This document shows, one piece after another, positions 1-11,865 of a DNA stretch of 64,000 nucleotides. Origin of the DNA: Wuchereria bancrofti (lineage: Eukaryota > Nematoda > Chromadorea > Rhabditida > Onchocercidae); assembly GCA_005281725.1 (NCBI GenBank), contig SSBO01000014.1, positions 1,525,292 through 1,589,291 on the forward strand. The letters run 5' to 3'. The notes under the pieces were generated by a model. It was given only the letters and a program-made list of their open reading frames with translations, had not been told where the DNA came from and did no database searches. Made by a program: the position numbers and the translations under genes. Numbering within the stretch: position 1 is the first letter of the stretch; every line of letters begins with the position of its first letter.

Positions 1-830
1 ATGATAATGATTTCTTCCCTCTCTCTCTCCCTCTCTCTCTTCCTGTGTCCCTGTTAACTTTCTCTTCTATAAATTATTTTTATTAATCTATCTATGTGTT
101 AGTTCAATTCTTTTTTAACAAGAAACAAGGAGGGACACACAAACACACACAGAGAGTGGAAGAGAGGGAGGAGAGAGAGGATGAAAATAAAAAAAAAGGA
201 AAAAACCCGATATGAAGTTCGTTTTTTTTTCGTCAACACAAGTAAAAAGAAAATGAGTGAAGAAGAGATGTGATATAACATTTGAGATAGATTCCAAAAT
301 AAAAATGTTGAATGGAAGTTTACGAAAAATGAAGTTATTTGAAAAATTTGACAGTTAAATTATCAAATTGCAAATATGATGCCTTCCTTTTTCTCCTCTC
401 TCTCTTCATTGGAATTTAATTTAGATGAATATTTAATAAATTCCTAAAAATTGAGATGAAAGTGTTAAAATAACCTAAGAATTTCTTTTTTTTTCAGAAC
501 TTAAAAACACTATTAATCATTAGTAACAGTTAAGGAAGGAGGAAAAAAAATAAAGCAAAGTGCCTTAAAACATTTTAAAAAATGTGAAATATAAATATCT
601 AAAATAGCTGTATGCATATTTATATGATAAAAATTTATATGCTTTATTTTGCATATAATTGTTTTATAATTTTTGAATCTAATATTTGCCGGAAAATTTA
701 GCCTTACTATTCAAATTAACAGAACAAAATGGTAAAAACTAATTTCATGACAACCATATCAACTGTAAAATGAAATTTAGTCTAACAAAAAAAAGAACTC
801 TTCTACTTCACTTTAATTCCATACGTGTTA

Positions 831-954
831 ACTTAATACATAATACTTAATTTAATATATAATAACTTAATACACAATGCTTAATTTAATATATAATAAC
901 TTAATACATAATGCTTAATTTAATATGTAATAACTTAATACATAATACTTAATT
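831..954. repeat. 34-bp tandem repeat, about 3.6 copies
   Basis: The unit begins ACTTAATACATAATACTTAA and continues with an ATTTAATATATAATA-like half. Copies start at 831, 865, 899 and 933 and differ by a few substitutions; the last is truncated. Confidence 0.85.
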
Positions 955-1290
955 GTAAGTAGAATAATGATAATTCTACCATATCAGAATGTTCATGTAA
1001 TCATTTATCTAACAAAAGTTACAAACGTAAAACATGAAAAAAATATTACATATGTGAAATTACCAATATTGGAATTAACTGTAGCAACAACTGAATAACT
1101 TCAGTTAAAATAGTTAATTAGTTCTTTAAATTAATTAAACAAATAAATGCTACACAAATTTATCCCATCTCACGTAACTTACGTAACTATATAATGAATG
1201 CATTTATGTAAATATATGTTTAATAAATAATTAAAGAATATCAGAAAAGTAATAGAACGGAAATTTAACCGACAGTAAACAATAATTAAT

Positions 1291-1325
1291 GCCTTCCTTC
1301 TTCCTTCCTTCCTTCCTTCCTTTCT
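1291..1325. repeat. (CCTT)n microsatellite
   Basis: Pyrimidine-only stretch built from CCTT units, slightly interrupted. Confidence 0.85.
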
Positions 1326-1824
1326 TACCCGCCCCAAAATGAAATGAAAGATAGGAAAAGGAAAAAGTGTGAAGAAAACGAGTGGTGCAAGTGATTAAAT
1401 GTTAAATTTGTGAAATTCCATTCAGCTTCTTCACTATCTGAATCTTCCATCCCGATCAATCAATAATTGATTAATTGATCAGTTCAAAAGGCAAAAAATA
1501 TCCCATTTATGTCACATCTTTTTATTTTATCCTTCTTCATTTCTCATTAATAATTTTATGCAAAGTATTTGCGAAATAAAATTTTATTTTATTTTAAAAC
1601 GAAAAAAATAAATGCGTGCATACATATATATGCAAATGCATGCATATATATGTACCAAAATTTTATTTTATAAAATATACTTTTAAAATTATTTTTATCA
1701 GTTCCATAATAATACCGTCTTTTTTATCTATTCAAATGAAAATAACAAAAAAAAAAAGATAAATAATGAGGTACAAAATTAAACGATTAAATTTTTTCAT
1801 CAATCTAAGAATGATTAAAAGAGC

Positions 1825-1849
1825 AAAAAAAAAAAAAAAAAAAAAAAAA
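1825..1849. repeat. Poly(A) tract, 25 nt
   Basis: Uninterrupted A run in AT-rich DNA. No adjacent element is recognisable. Confidence 0.8.
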
Positions 1850-2806
1850 GAAAAACAGAAAGAGAAAGACTGAATAACACGAAAATAAAAATAAAGCATA
1901 AAAAAACTTAATTTATCATTCAGAACATGATTGAATTGAAATGAATATGCTAATTTTATGAACGAAATGAACTGACTAAAAGAATGCACTGTTAACAACT
2001 GATAATAATCAACATTGGTATAAAGTGATTAGAATCATTTCGCTAATAAACGAATGATTTGCAAATGTTTTCATTAATTTCAATATTAATTTTTAAAATT
2101 AATTAACATTAATTAGGAAAAAGGTGAAACCTACAATTGTTACAGTATAATTGGAATGATAATAAAATTAGAAATACTAATTAACAATGAGAAATAATAT
2201 TTGAAATCGCAGTTGCGAAAAAAAAGAATTTGCATATTAATGTGACAATAACGCGACAATGATAATTTTAATAACAATTCTTACAGCATCTTTTTAGGCA
2301 TAAGTTTAAATATGTAAGTGTGAGAATGCACAATTGAATTAAACAATTTTCCCATTTTTGCAAATAGAATGAATTAAGAAAATAAAGAAAAAGAAAGCAA
2401 AGGAATGCTATCAGTTGACTTTTCCATCTTTCCACAAATTGATAGTTTTAAAATTAAAAAAAAAGGGAGCAAATTTGAATTTAAAATGAAACTGAAAACT
2501 TTTTATTAACCAATAAAAAAGAGCAAATTTTCAAAAAAGACAATTTCATGACTGGAAAAACTGTATTGATAGCAAGAAGGACATATGCAGAGAGGGAGAA
2601 ATAGAAGGAAAAGGAGTAAAAGAAAAAGGGAAAGAAAGAAAGATAGAGGGGGAGAGAAGGAAAGAAGGAAGGAAGAAAAAGAAAAACATTAAATTTTCCA
2701 TTCGGTAACAACCCTACAAAGAGCGAACGCTACGAGCCATAGCGCCTGTCGCGTGCATAATTTACGGGCGGCTGGCGGCCTGTGAAACTTAACAGTCTGC
2801 TCGATC

Positions 2807-2830
2807 AGCCAGTCAGTCAGTCAGTCAGTT
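2807..2830. repeat. (CAGT)n microsatellite in a GC-richer island
   Basis: About five CAGT units, next to a locally GC-rich segment (2760-2785) that stands out from the AT-rich surroundings. Confidence 0.75.
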
Positions 2831-2912
2831 ATCTCATCTCATCTTACTTCCTTTTACATCGAATTGCTAATGCATGCATGCATGAAATGCGTGTGGCATG
2901 TGCATGTGCACG

Positions 2913-2990
2913 CCCACGCACATGCATATATGTGTCTTTCACCCACGCACATGCATATATGTGTGCCTCTCACCCACGCACATGCATACT
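2913..2990. repeat. 29-31-bp tandem repeat, 2.6 copies
   Basis: Copies begin CCCACGCACATGCATATATG at 2913 and 2942, with a partial third at 2973. The CATGCATATATGTG core is nearly self-complementary, so it could form hairpins. A short open frame crosses it on the plus strand but is just the repeat translated. Confidence 0.8.
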
Positions 2991-3116
2991 CCCACACATA
3001 ATAGCTTGCACCCACGCAAGCGAAGAAATAGCAAATGAATGGATAGTGTTTAATTTAATGTAGAAGGAATGTAGTAATAAATGAGGTGACATTTCTACTA
3101 TTATTGGAGAGAAGTA

Positions 3117-3149
3117 ATTGATTGATTGATCGATTGATTGATTGATTGA
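3117..3149. repeat. (ATTG)n microsatellite
   Basis: Eight ATTG-type units, one changed to ATCG. Confidence 0.85.
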
Positions 3150-3368
3150 GAGAGGGTTGAGAGGATAAAGATGAAAAGATTGCTTATTAATTCTGTTTAG
3201 ATTGCGCCGACATTTAGGCTCATTTATCGTGCCAAAATTCTTTGTTCAATGTTAGAAAAAAATTTTAGTACTAAATGGATGACTTCATTCTATTGCTTGT
3301 TAGTTTAAAGAATGCAGTAGATAATGGGAAAAATTGATTCAGTTAAGGCTATTTTGGATGAAAAAGCC

Positions 3369-3391
3369 TACTACTAGTTCTACTAGTAGTA
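3369..3391. repeat. Perfect inverted repeat, 9-bp arms, 5-bp loop
   Basis: TACTACTAG at 3369-3377 pairs with CTAGTAGTA at 3383-3391. It sits in a cluster of AGTACTAAA motifs (near 3266, 3390, 3405 and 3420). Confidence 0.7.
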
Positions 3392-6300
3392 CTAAATTCC
3401 GAATTAGTACTAAAAAAAGTAGTACTAAAAAAATTTACATACTGACATAGTCGATTAAGTAAAAGATTTTGTTTCATTTTGAATATTACAGTGGGAAAAA
3501 ATTAAACTGATCAATGTAGCTTAGCTATCAGTTCATTCAAGTAATTTGATTAATTTCGATTCTGTGAATGGATTACTCATTTATAATATTTATCGACTTT
3601 TTTACAAAAGATATTCATACATGCTTTATGTATCCATTAGAATTGTATACGTGTTTTACGCATTCATGTAAAGTTACTATTTAAAGACACGTTATTAACC
3701 ATCAAATTATTGAATGCTGAACTGGACGTTATGGGTAACGTAAATAAATGACTTATCACGTCATTTGTACACTGTTAGCTTAACAATTCATATGACATAA
3801 GACAGGTGCAGAAAAAAAAGAAAAAATATTAACAAAAATATATTATAAGAAATGATTTCAAATACCAACGAATTATTATTTTAAAGTAATTAAAACAATC
3901 ATACATTATAAACTATTTATTTTTATGTATAATTTTCACGCGGGCATATTAAAATGCTTTAAATGAATTCCTATGTTAAATGATTATGTGACTCGTAGAA
4001 TTCTTCAAATGATCTATTTTTTTTTTTGAAATGAATTTATAACAGAAATGATTGAATTAATAAAAATTTCTTTTCCATATTCATGCATATTTGTCATTCT
4101 TTAATGGTTAAAACTGGGTCAAATCAATTTAACATCTGTCTTTTTGCTATTTTACAAGTTAAAAAATGGCATTCAGTTGGATAACGGATGGAATTGAAAT
4201 TTTTCTAAAAAAAAAAAAGGAAAAGTCAAAAAATTCACTTTTTCATTCATTAATTTGTAAAAAATTAAAATTGAATGATAATCATTGATTTATATATTTA
4301 CTTTGATTATGTTATGATATATCATTATCAGTTCTGCAATGTTTTGCATAATGTAATATAAGTGATAACCTTAATGATTGACCAAGTATTGAAGCAAATG
4401 ATAATAGATAAAAATATTGTAGATGATTAGCAATGTTAATATTAAATTGTAATAGAAGAAATAAATAATCATATAATGAAATAATTAAATAAATGAATAG
4501 AAAGTTAGTCTTATAATGAAATATTATATTTATGATGCCATAACAAATTTGGCTATCTATCAAAATATTTCGAACAAAAGTCTTTTTATTCGAAATTTGA
4601 ATTACTTTTGATGAATTTTGAGTGTGACAAAATTAATAAGCAATATCTTTCAACTAGTTCCTTCTCTCATCTCTTTCCTTATTTAATTGAAATACCGATG
4701 AGATAAATTACTGTTTTGTTATTTTTATCTATTATCAATTTATCTTCCACCTCTTCTTTATTTTCATTTAACTTAGATTCTAAATGATTATTGATGTTAT
4801 CCCTATCAGTTGCAATCATTCTGATAGATGATGACATACATATCTTTTATCATTTCTAAAATATTCATATCTTTTTCTTTTGTTATAATTGTTTATAAAT
4901 GCAAAATCTAAAATAAATGATAAAATTGATATAAATTCTATCGAACAAATATATGAAAAATTATTGATAACAAGTGTGTAAATGTTAAATTATTTCATCT
5001 TTTATCATTATTTCCTCAAATATTATCATAAATATTATCCAATGAAAATGGTTCATTAATAAATTATTATCAATTTTCAGGCAAAATATGTTTCATCCAA
5101 TTGGTTCATTGGCTTCATATCACAATTTTGTACCATTTTCACACCAATTTGATAACAATCTCCGAAATTTTGGTTCAAACTTTCTAATAATGAACTAACT
5201 GTAAACAACGCTTTTCCTCACTTCTTCATAAATAATACAAATACGAATTATGTATGCCGGTGGATAAGATAAAATTTGATTTTAAAAAACATCAAGAATT
5301 AAACCTAACTGCATGAATAAGTAAATAGATAGAAGACTGTATAAAATTTTCTGATAATAAATTATAATAAAAGATAACTACTGTTAATGTTTGGTTTTAT
5401 GCAAATTTTTTGAGTTATTTAGAAATACGAATAAATTGAATTAAAGATAAGTAACTAAAATTTTTAATGCTTGATTTTATGTAAATTTTTTGAGTTATGA
5501 ATTAAGGATAAGTAACTAAAATTTTTAACACTGTTGATATTATCAGAATTAAAAAGATTACTTTAACAACCAAAATTTATTAATTTTTCCTTTAAAATTT
5601 ATTAATTTTTCCTCAATTGATAGTAATTAATTACCAATAGATAATATTTAGTGCTATGTAATTTTTAAAAAATGCAAAAGTTTAGGAATAACAAAGGTAT
5701 TTTTCTTTTTTAAAAAGAAAATTTTTAAAAGATTTTGACGAAAGAAAGGAAAGTTTTCAAAAATCAAAAAAAAAAACGAATTCCAAATTCATTCATGTAT
5801 TAATATCTTGTCACCACATAAAAGTTTTTGGATATCTTGAATGATTAAAAAAAAAGCAATAGATTAATTAGATGAAAATTTAAATTTACTTTTTTTTATA
5901 ATTTAGATACGAAATAATTCAAATTTGAATTTTACTTCTTTGCTTAATTACTTGACTTTATTTTTTATACACTTTATGAATCTTTTTGCCCAATTTTTTG
6001 CCCAAAATATCATTATATTCAATTTTATTTCTGATTATCAATTAGCAATCAAATATGCTGGAACAATTAGGGATGAGTGCTGTATATTCCATTTTATTGC
6101 AGTAATTAAATTGAGAGCTGGTTAATACCCTGCGGGTAAAAAGATGGGTAATAAAGGCTGAAACTAAGTACAATAAATAATACATCATGTTTGATGATGA
6201 TGACCAGCAAAAACAGGATTTTCAACACATCACTATAATTTATAGAAAATGGTTAAAATATTTTTTTTTTACCCCATTTTAAATCCTCAATTTACACTAC

Positions 6301-6730
6301 CCGATTTGTCAAAAAAAAAAAAATTAATGTCAGAGAAAATAATTCACGAAATCAAATTCTAAATTGAACTTGAGGGAATTTTAAAATTTTAAAGCTCAAG
6401 TTAAAATCCACATTTAAACATATACTGCTACAAACATCAGTAGAATCTTTTTTTTTTTTCATAATTCAATGATAAATTAATTACATTAACTTGTAAGTTA
6501 TCGAACAAAAGAGATAAAATTATAGAAAGAAATAAAAGAAATAAGGAAAAAATTTTTAACAATATTTTTGGAAATTTAAATTAATCTTATGGGAATAAAT
6601 TAACGGTTTAAAAAGAAAAAAAAAGAAAGAAAGAAAAATGAAAATGATTCAAATTTTGAATTGAAAACAAAATTTACAAACAATTTTCCGTAAATTGTAA
6701 TATAATAAAAAGACGAAAAAGAAAGAGTAT

Positions 6731-6762
6731 AAATAAATAAATAAACAAACAAACAAACAAGA
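6731..6762. repeat. (AAAT)n/(AAAC)n compound microsatellite
   Basis: Three AAAT-type units pass directly into four AAAC units. Confidence 0.75.
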
Positions 6763-8764
6763 TTTATCAAATGGTCATTTCAATGAAATCAAAAATGTGA
6801 ACAGATAGATAAACATTGCGCCCGAATATACATTCGGATACTATGTGGTATAATAATTTGACCTAATCCTTCTCATTTTTACTATCTTCTTTTCTCTCTC
6901 TCTCTCTTTTCTCCCTCTCCCTCTCTCTCTTTTTGAAATAGAAATTGTTCATTTCAAGTGAAATAATCGGATTTAATCCTTAATCTCTCTCTTCTTGACA
7001 AAGTATTATTTGTTCTCTTTTTATTTTATATAATCTTTAATTATTCTCACTTTTCCTTTTTTTTTTTTTTCATTTTGTTTTTTCTATTATTATAAATTAT
7101 TTTATACCAAAATGTCTGATTTTTATATGTTTTTTTTCCATCAAAATTTTTATCCTTTTTTATTTCTATTCTATTCCTTTTTTACTCCTATTCTATCTCA
7201 TTTTTAACATTCTTTTAATTACTCATTAAACGATGCTAATAGTCTTAAAGTAATCAGTCTTACAATTACAATTTATGATACATATTTTAAAGATGAAAGA
7301 TTAGTAAAACGAAAATTTAGAAAATATAAAATTCTTATTTCTGCAACTATTCAGTGTTATCTAAGCTTCATTTATCCTATTTCTATTGATTTTACTAATT
7401 TCACTTTCAATTTTAATTTTTCCATCTTTCATTTCATCTGCTTCCTCCCCATACCAATGTTTTTATTTCTTATTTTATTTCCATCTTTAAATTCAAATCT
7501 CTTTTTCTAATCGCATCTTACACAATGATAATAACAAAACTATCACTAAAATATAAAATGATAAAAAAATATTTATGACTAATTCAACAAATATGAAAAT
7601 GAAACGGAAAGAGTAAAAGAAATAATCCAAACAAAAAAAAAAACTACCAAATATGAATAATACGAAGGAAAGAAATTGTTATTAGTCATATTTCACATAT
7701 TTTTATGATTACACTAAAATGTATTAAAAATTGCACTGAAAAAAGCTTTTGATTTTATTTTCAGATTATCAAATTTTAAATACATAAAAGAAATGTAAAA
7801 GCGAAAGATGAAAGAATTTAAAGCAACTAAATGATTAAATGATTATTATATAAAACATGCAAAAAATTTAGAAAAATAAATATGCAAAAAAAATGGAAAA
7901 AACATTTTATATAAGATAATGACATAATAAACAATCATACATATTGCAATTTATTTTTAATATTTAAATTTTAAGTTTTCGTAAGAAGAAATTTTTTAAA
8001 GTCTCCAAACAGTGTCAGAAATGAAATGAAAATTAGCAAATCAGAATGAGAAATTTTATGGCAATCGTTAATATTACAATTTGATATGATCTAGAAGTAA
8101 AAAAAAAAAAATATTGTTAAGCAATCATTGATTTGCATGATAAACGATCAATTTACAGCTGCAATTCCACCCACAATCGTTATTGGTATATTATATTCAT
8201 TATTCATTTCTGATTATTCATCTAATTCTCATTCAATTCATTCAATTTCAATTATATAATAAATATAATTGGTTGTTGGATAAATAATCGTTGGAAAAAA
8301 AGTTTGTATAAATAGCCAATTTTAAAAATTTATCATTTTGGAAAATTTTTTCTAGGTTAACAGATTATAATGATCATTGGTCTTTTTTTTTAAATGTTAA
8401 TGTGACCAGAATTATAAAATTGCGCTAATTTCAATAATTATACTTCTTACATATTTAAATTACTTGCATATTTTTAACGATTCAAGCAGTTTATTTTTTC
8501 TTAATTTTTTTTTTTTTTTGAAGATTTATTTTTAAAGATTTAGTTTCTTTTCTTCTGAAATGTTAATTTCACTATAATGATTGTAATAATGATAATGATG
8601 ATAACAGTAGCGATAATATTAATGATGGCTTCTTACGTTAATGATACACTTCTTCGTCCCTTAATTCCATTGATCAGCTTCCTCAACTTTAAAATTTTCA
8701 CAACTGTTTTAAAATAACTCTAATGCATATGTCTTTATGCATTTGGGAATGTAGTAATGGCAAG

Positions 8765-8862
8765 TATCTTCCCAGACGTACGTGTGTAGCGCGGTATGCT
8801 GTGGTGTCATGACGTGACGTGGTCGTGTGGTGTAATGTAGTGTAACGTGACGTGATGTCAGA
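8765..8862. repeat. Degenerate 5-bp-phased G/T-rich repeat, left block
   Basis: GTG/CGTGA-type pentamers recur roughly every five bases, most regularly from about 8812 to 8860. A similar, longer block lies at 9541-9676, so the two bracket the 55-bp array between them. Confidence 0.55.
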
Positions 8863-9075
8863 AAAATCGAAATATGTGGGAAATTGTATCCTTGGACAAA
8901 ATGTTCCAATGTCACATAAGAAATGATTTATCCGACATTCATCTTCCATATAGCTCAGCTTATTTACATTGTTACAGTTTGTTGACATTTGTCTCCAATT
9001 ACAAGGTTATAGTTCCTTATTTAATTGACCTCTTTTGTTCTTTGTTGGCTACTGTAAATTGTATTAGAATTCGAC

Positions 9076-9340
9076 AAGGTCAACAGTACTTTGTTTAGCT
9101 GACCTCTTCTGCGACCTGTCAAGTGATCATCACCTATTGTCAAAGAGGTCAACAGCATCTCGTTTAGCTAACCTCAAGTGATCATAACCTATTATCAAAG
9201 AGGTCAACAGCATCTCGTTTAGCTAACCTCAAGTGATCATAACCTATTATCAAAGAGGTCAACAGCATCTCGTTTAGCTAACCTCAAGTGATCATAACCT
9301 ATTATCAAAGAGGTCAACAGTACTTTGTTTAGCTGACCTT
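9076..9340. repeat. 55-bp tandem repeat array, four full copies plus a partial
   Basis: Full units start at 9121, 9176, 9231 and 9286. Copies 2 and 3 are identical. The unit contains AAGAGGTCAACAG and TTTAGCTAACCTC. A half copy at about 9076-9105 and the last copy share the variant GTACTTTGTTTAGCTGACCT, so the variant form lies at both ends of the array. Confidence 0.9.
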
Positions 9341-9540
9341 TTCTGCAAACCATATGTCTTATTTATTCTAAGTGAATGCTTACTATACAAGCAAGCAGCT
9401 ATACCCTTCGTCTAAGCCAATCTTTCTGCAAAGCAATCTGACAACCACTGCTCCCCTCCAAACATCCAATATTGTCGATCAGCGATAATCAGCAAAATAC
9501 TCACTCCCCTATTCAGCTCTCTCTAAAACTTCGAATCAGA

Positions 9541-9676
9541 CCCTATCGATGTAGTGTGGTGTGGCAGTGTAGTGTGGTGTAGCGTAGTGCAGTGTGGTGC
9601 AGTGTGGTGCAGCGTAGTGCAGTGCAGTGTAGCGTAATGCAATGCGGTGCAGCGTAGTGTAGCGTGATGCGATGTT
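9541..9676. repeat. Pentanucleotide-phased minisatellite (GTGYA-like)
   Basis: About 25 consecutive five-base units such as GTGTA, GTGTG, GCGTA, GTGCA and ATGCG, keeping phase throughout. The plus strand is rich in G and poor in C. Confidence 0.8.
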
Positions 9677-10888
9677 TATGAAACGATCATTCATCCAATA
9701 TATAGTTGAATTGAAAGCAGTTTGCGATTGTTTCTTTAATACATGTAAATATCAGCTAGTAATGCTATTGCTATTCCAACGTAATCTTTGGGGAATTTTT
9801 TGAAAAACAAAAAAAAAAAAGAAGAAAATATTGCAATATTTAAAAATTAAATCAATCAAATTGTTTAGTTTGTTAATTTTTGCTAAATTGCTTATGTTTT
9901 ATACCAATAACTATATGATATTTCTATCGAGATTTATCGGTCAATGCTGACAATATGGAATGATAAGCGTTGTGATAATTGAAAATGACAAATGAGAAAA
10001 AAGTTAGAGTAAAATGTTCGGTGTTAAAAGTATGTTAGATATATGATATATTTGCTAATGAATGAAAATTTGTGGTTTTATTGAGATATTTCCTGGACGG
10101 TTTTCCTTGATGTCCTAAGAACCATCGTTGAAAAATTGATCGAAACAGATGAACTGGATTTGTTAAAATAGTTAATTAATGTTGGAAACATCAGAAAGGT
10201 AGGTTGACAGTGATCCCTGTGACTAATGAATAATCACTCTTGGAATAATAATGTTTGATGGTGTATGGAATAACAGAAGGAAATATTTATGTTAATACAA
10301 GATGATATGATTTTAACAATTAATTAATTCGTTAATTGCGATTGCCAAAAATGAACGGAGGAAATTTTTAATGAATTGTTCAAAAAAGACATTTAGTATT
10401 TTTCGTTTAATCTTAATTAACGGCATTTAAAAGAAAGGAGAAAATTGCAGCAATTAGGTAACTAATTAATTACAAAAAATTCTCACAATGTCTGAAAAAA
10501 AAATGAAGGTGGACGAAAAATAGAATCCGAAAGAAGAAGGATGAAATGTTAGAAAATGATTGTTAATAATGTAAATTAATCCTAAAATGTTTTCAAATAT
10601 CAGTCAAAATTTACGACAATTCAGCTTTGAAAGAAAGGAATCATTCCAAAAATAAGAGCAAAAGTCTAATCATTTTGTTTATAATACTTATATCTTATTT
10701 ATTTCCTCTTTCTAACAATTTCAAGTATTATATCTCTCATTTAATTAAACTTTTTAATTGTAAACTGCAGTATCATTGAAAATCAGACAATTATTTGAAT
10801 AAATTAAACTTATTTCATTGTGAATTTGTTGCAGAATTTTTGAAATGTCTTATTTATTTTTCTTCTAAATGTTTTTTCAAATCTCGAA

Positions 10889-10991
10889 TAATTAATAACA
10901 ATAATAACAGTAATAATAATAATAATAATAATAGTAATAATAATAATGTTAATATTAATATTTATAATAATAAACATAATGATAACAATAA
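10889..10991. repeat. (AAT)n imperfect microsatellite
   Basis: AAT/AAC/AGT triplets run for about 100 bp. They give poly-Asn and poly-Ile open frames that are artefacts of the repeat. Confidence 0.85.
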
Positions 10992-11865
10992 TAACAAAAG
11001 AAGATAATTTTTTGAGGAAGAAAAAAACGGACAATGATTGACAGGAACGAATAATTGTGGGAAATTTATCAATCCTATTTTATTTCGTTTAATAAATTTT
11101 AAAAACAAAATTTGTTTCTCGTTAAAATGTTAGCAAACGTTGAAAAAAAAAATGAAAATCTTTAATTAGTATATGGCAATTCTTTAAGAATTATATTTTA
11201 AAAAAATATGTCTAAAAAATATGCGAAAATATTACAGAAATATGGCATACATATCTTTGACAAATGAACGAATAATAAATAATTTCATTTCATTGAACTT
11301 AAAGAAGAAAAAAAAGAGACAAACCTTTAATTCATAGAACGATTGAATTTGTTGATATTTTGCTTATTTGTTTGTTTGTTGATTGTTAATTGACAGATTG
11401 TGCTCGTGTGAGGAGGATTATGGTAAACAACAAAGTAACGAATTTTTTTTTTTTGAAAGAAAAAACTGGAAAAAATATTTTTTTTGTTCATATTTTTTAT
11501 ACATAATTAATTTAAATCTCTCAGACTTTGAAAATTAAAGTTAAAAAAAAAGTTATCAGTTCTTATTGCTCACATAAATCAATTAACTGATAAGTTATGG
11601 TAATTAAAAAAAACAATCTCATTACAAAAAAAAAATTCTTTTTTTTTGCTTGAAAATTTCCATTATGAACATTAATTTTTTATCACAAATATACCACATA
11701 ATCTAGAAAATTAAAATTATGAAAAGAAAAAAATTATGCATTAATTTAAAATGAAAATTAATTGAAATTTTCAATGGTAGCAAAATTAAACATTTTATAA
11801 AATATTTTTTAAACTTTTTAAATTTCTTAATTAGTCAAAATTTTTATAATTAAAAAAATTTTTAC

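Larger units (their letters stand above)
1..11865. other. Long non-coding stretch, probably tropomyosin intron 2
   Basis: No exon is recognisable on either strand. The DNA is very AT-rich and full of homopolymers and simple repeats, with two relatively GC-richer islands at about 2715-3010 and 8760-9680. Because the tropomyosin reading frame on the minus strand stops at a good donor at 11865/11866 after residue 80, this stretch is best read as the following intron, running off the left edge. C. elegans lev-11 is known to use an internal promoter for its short isoforms, so an internal promoter or alternative first exon could lie here, but I could not find one. Reading it as intergenic DNA after a broken gene is also possible. 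Confidence 0.55.

Noticed and set aside
2782..3063. 93-codon open frame on the plus strand
   Set aside because: It is the translation of CAGT and CCCACGCACATG repeats, with no domain and no splice or start context.
8698..9098. Several overlapping open frames of 68-96 codons on both strands
   Set aside because: They arise from the pentamer and 55-bp repeats, where stops are rare; the composition is not protein-like.
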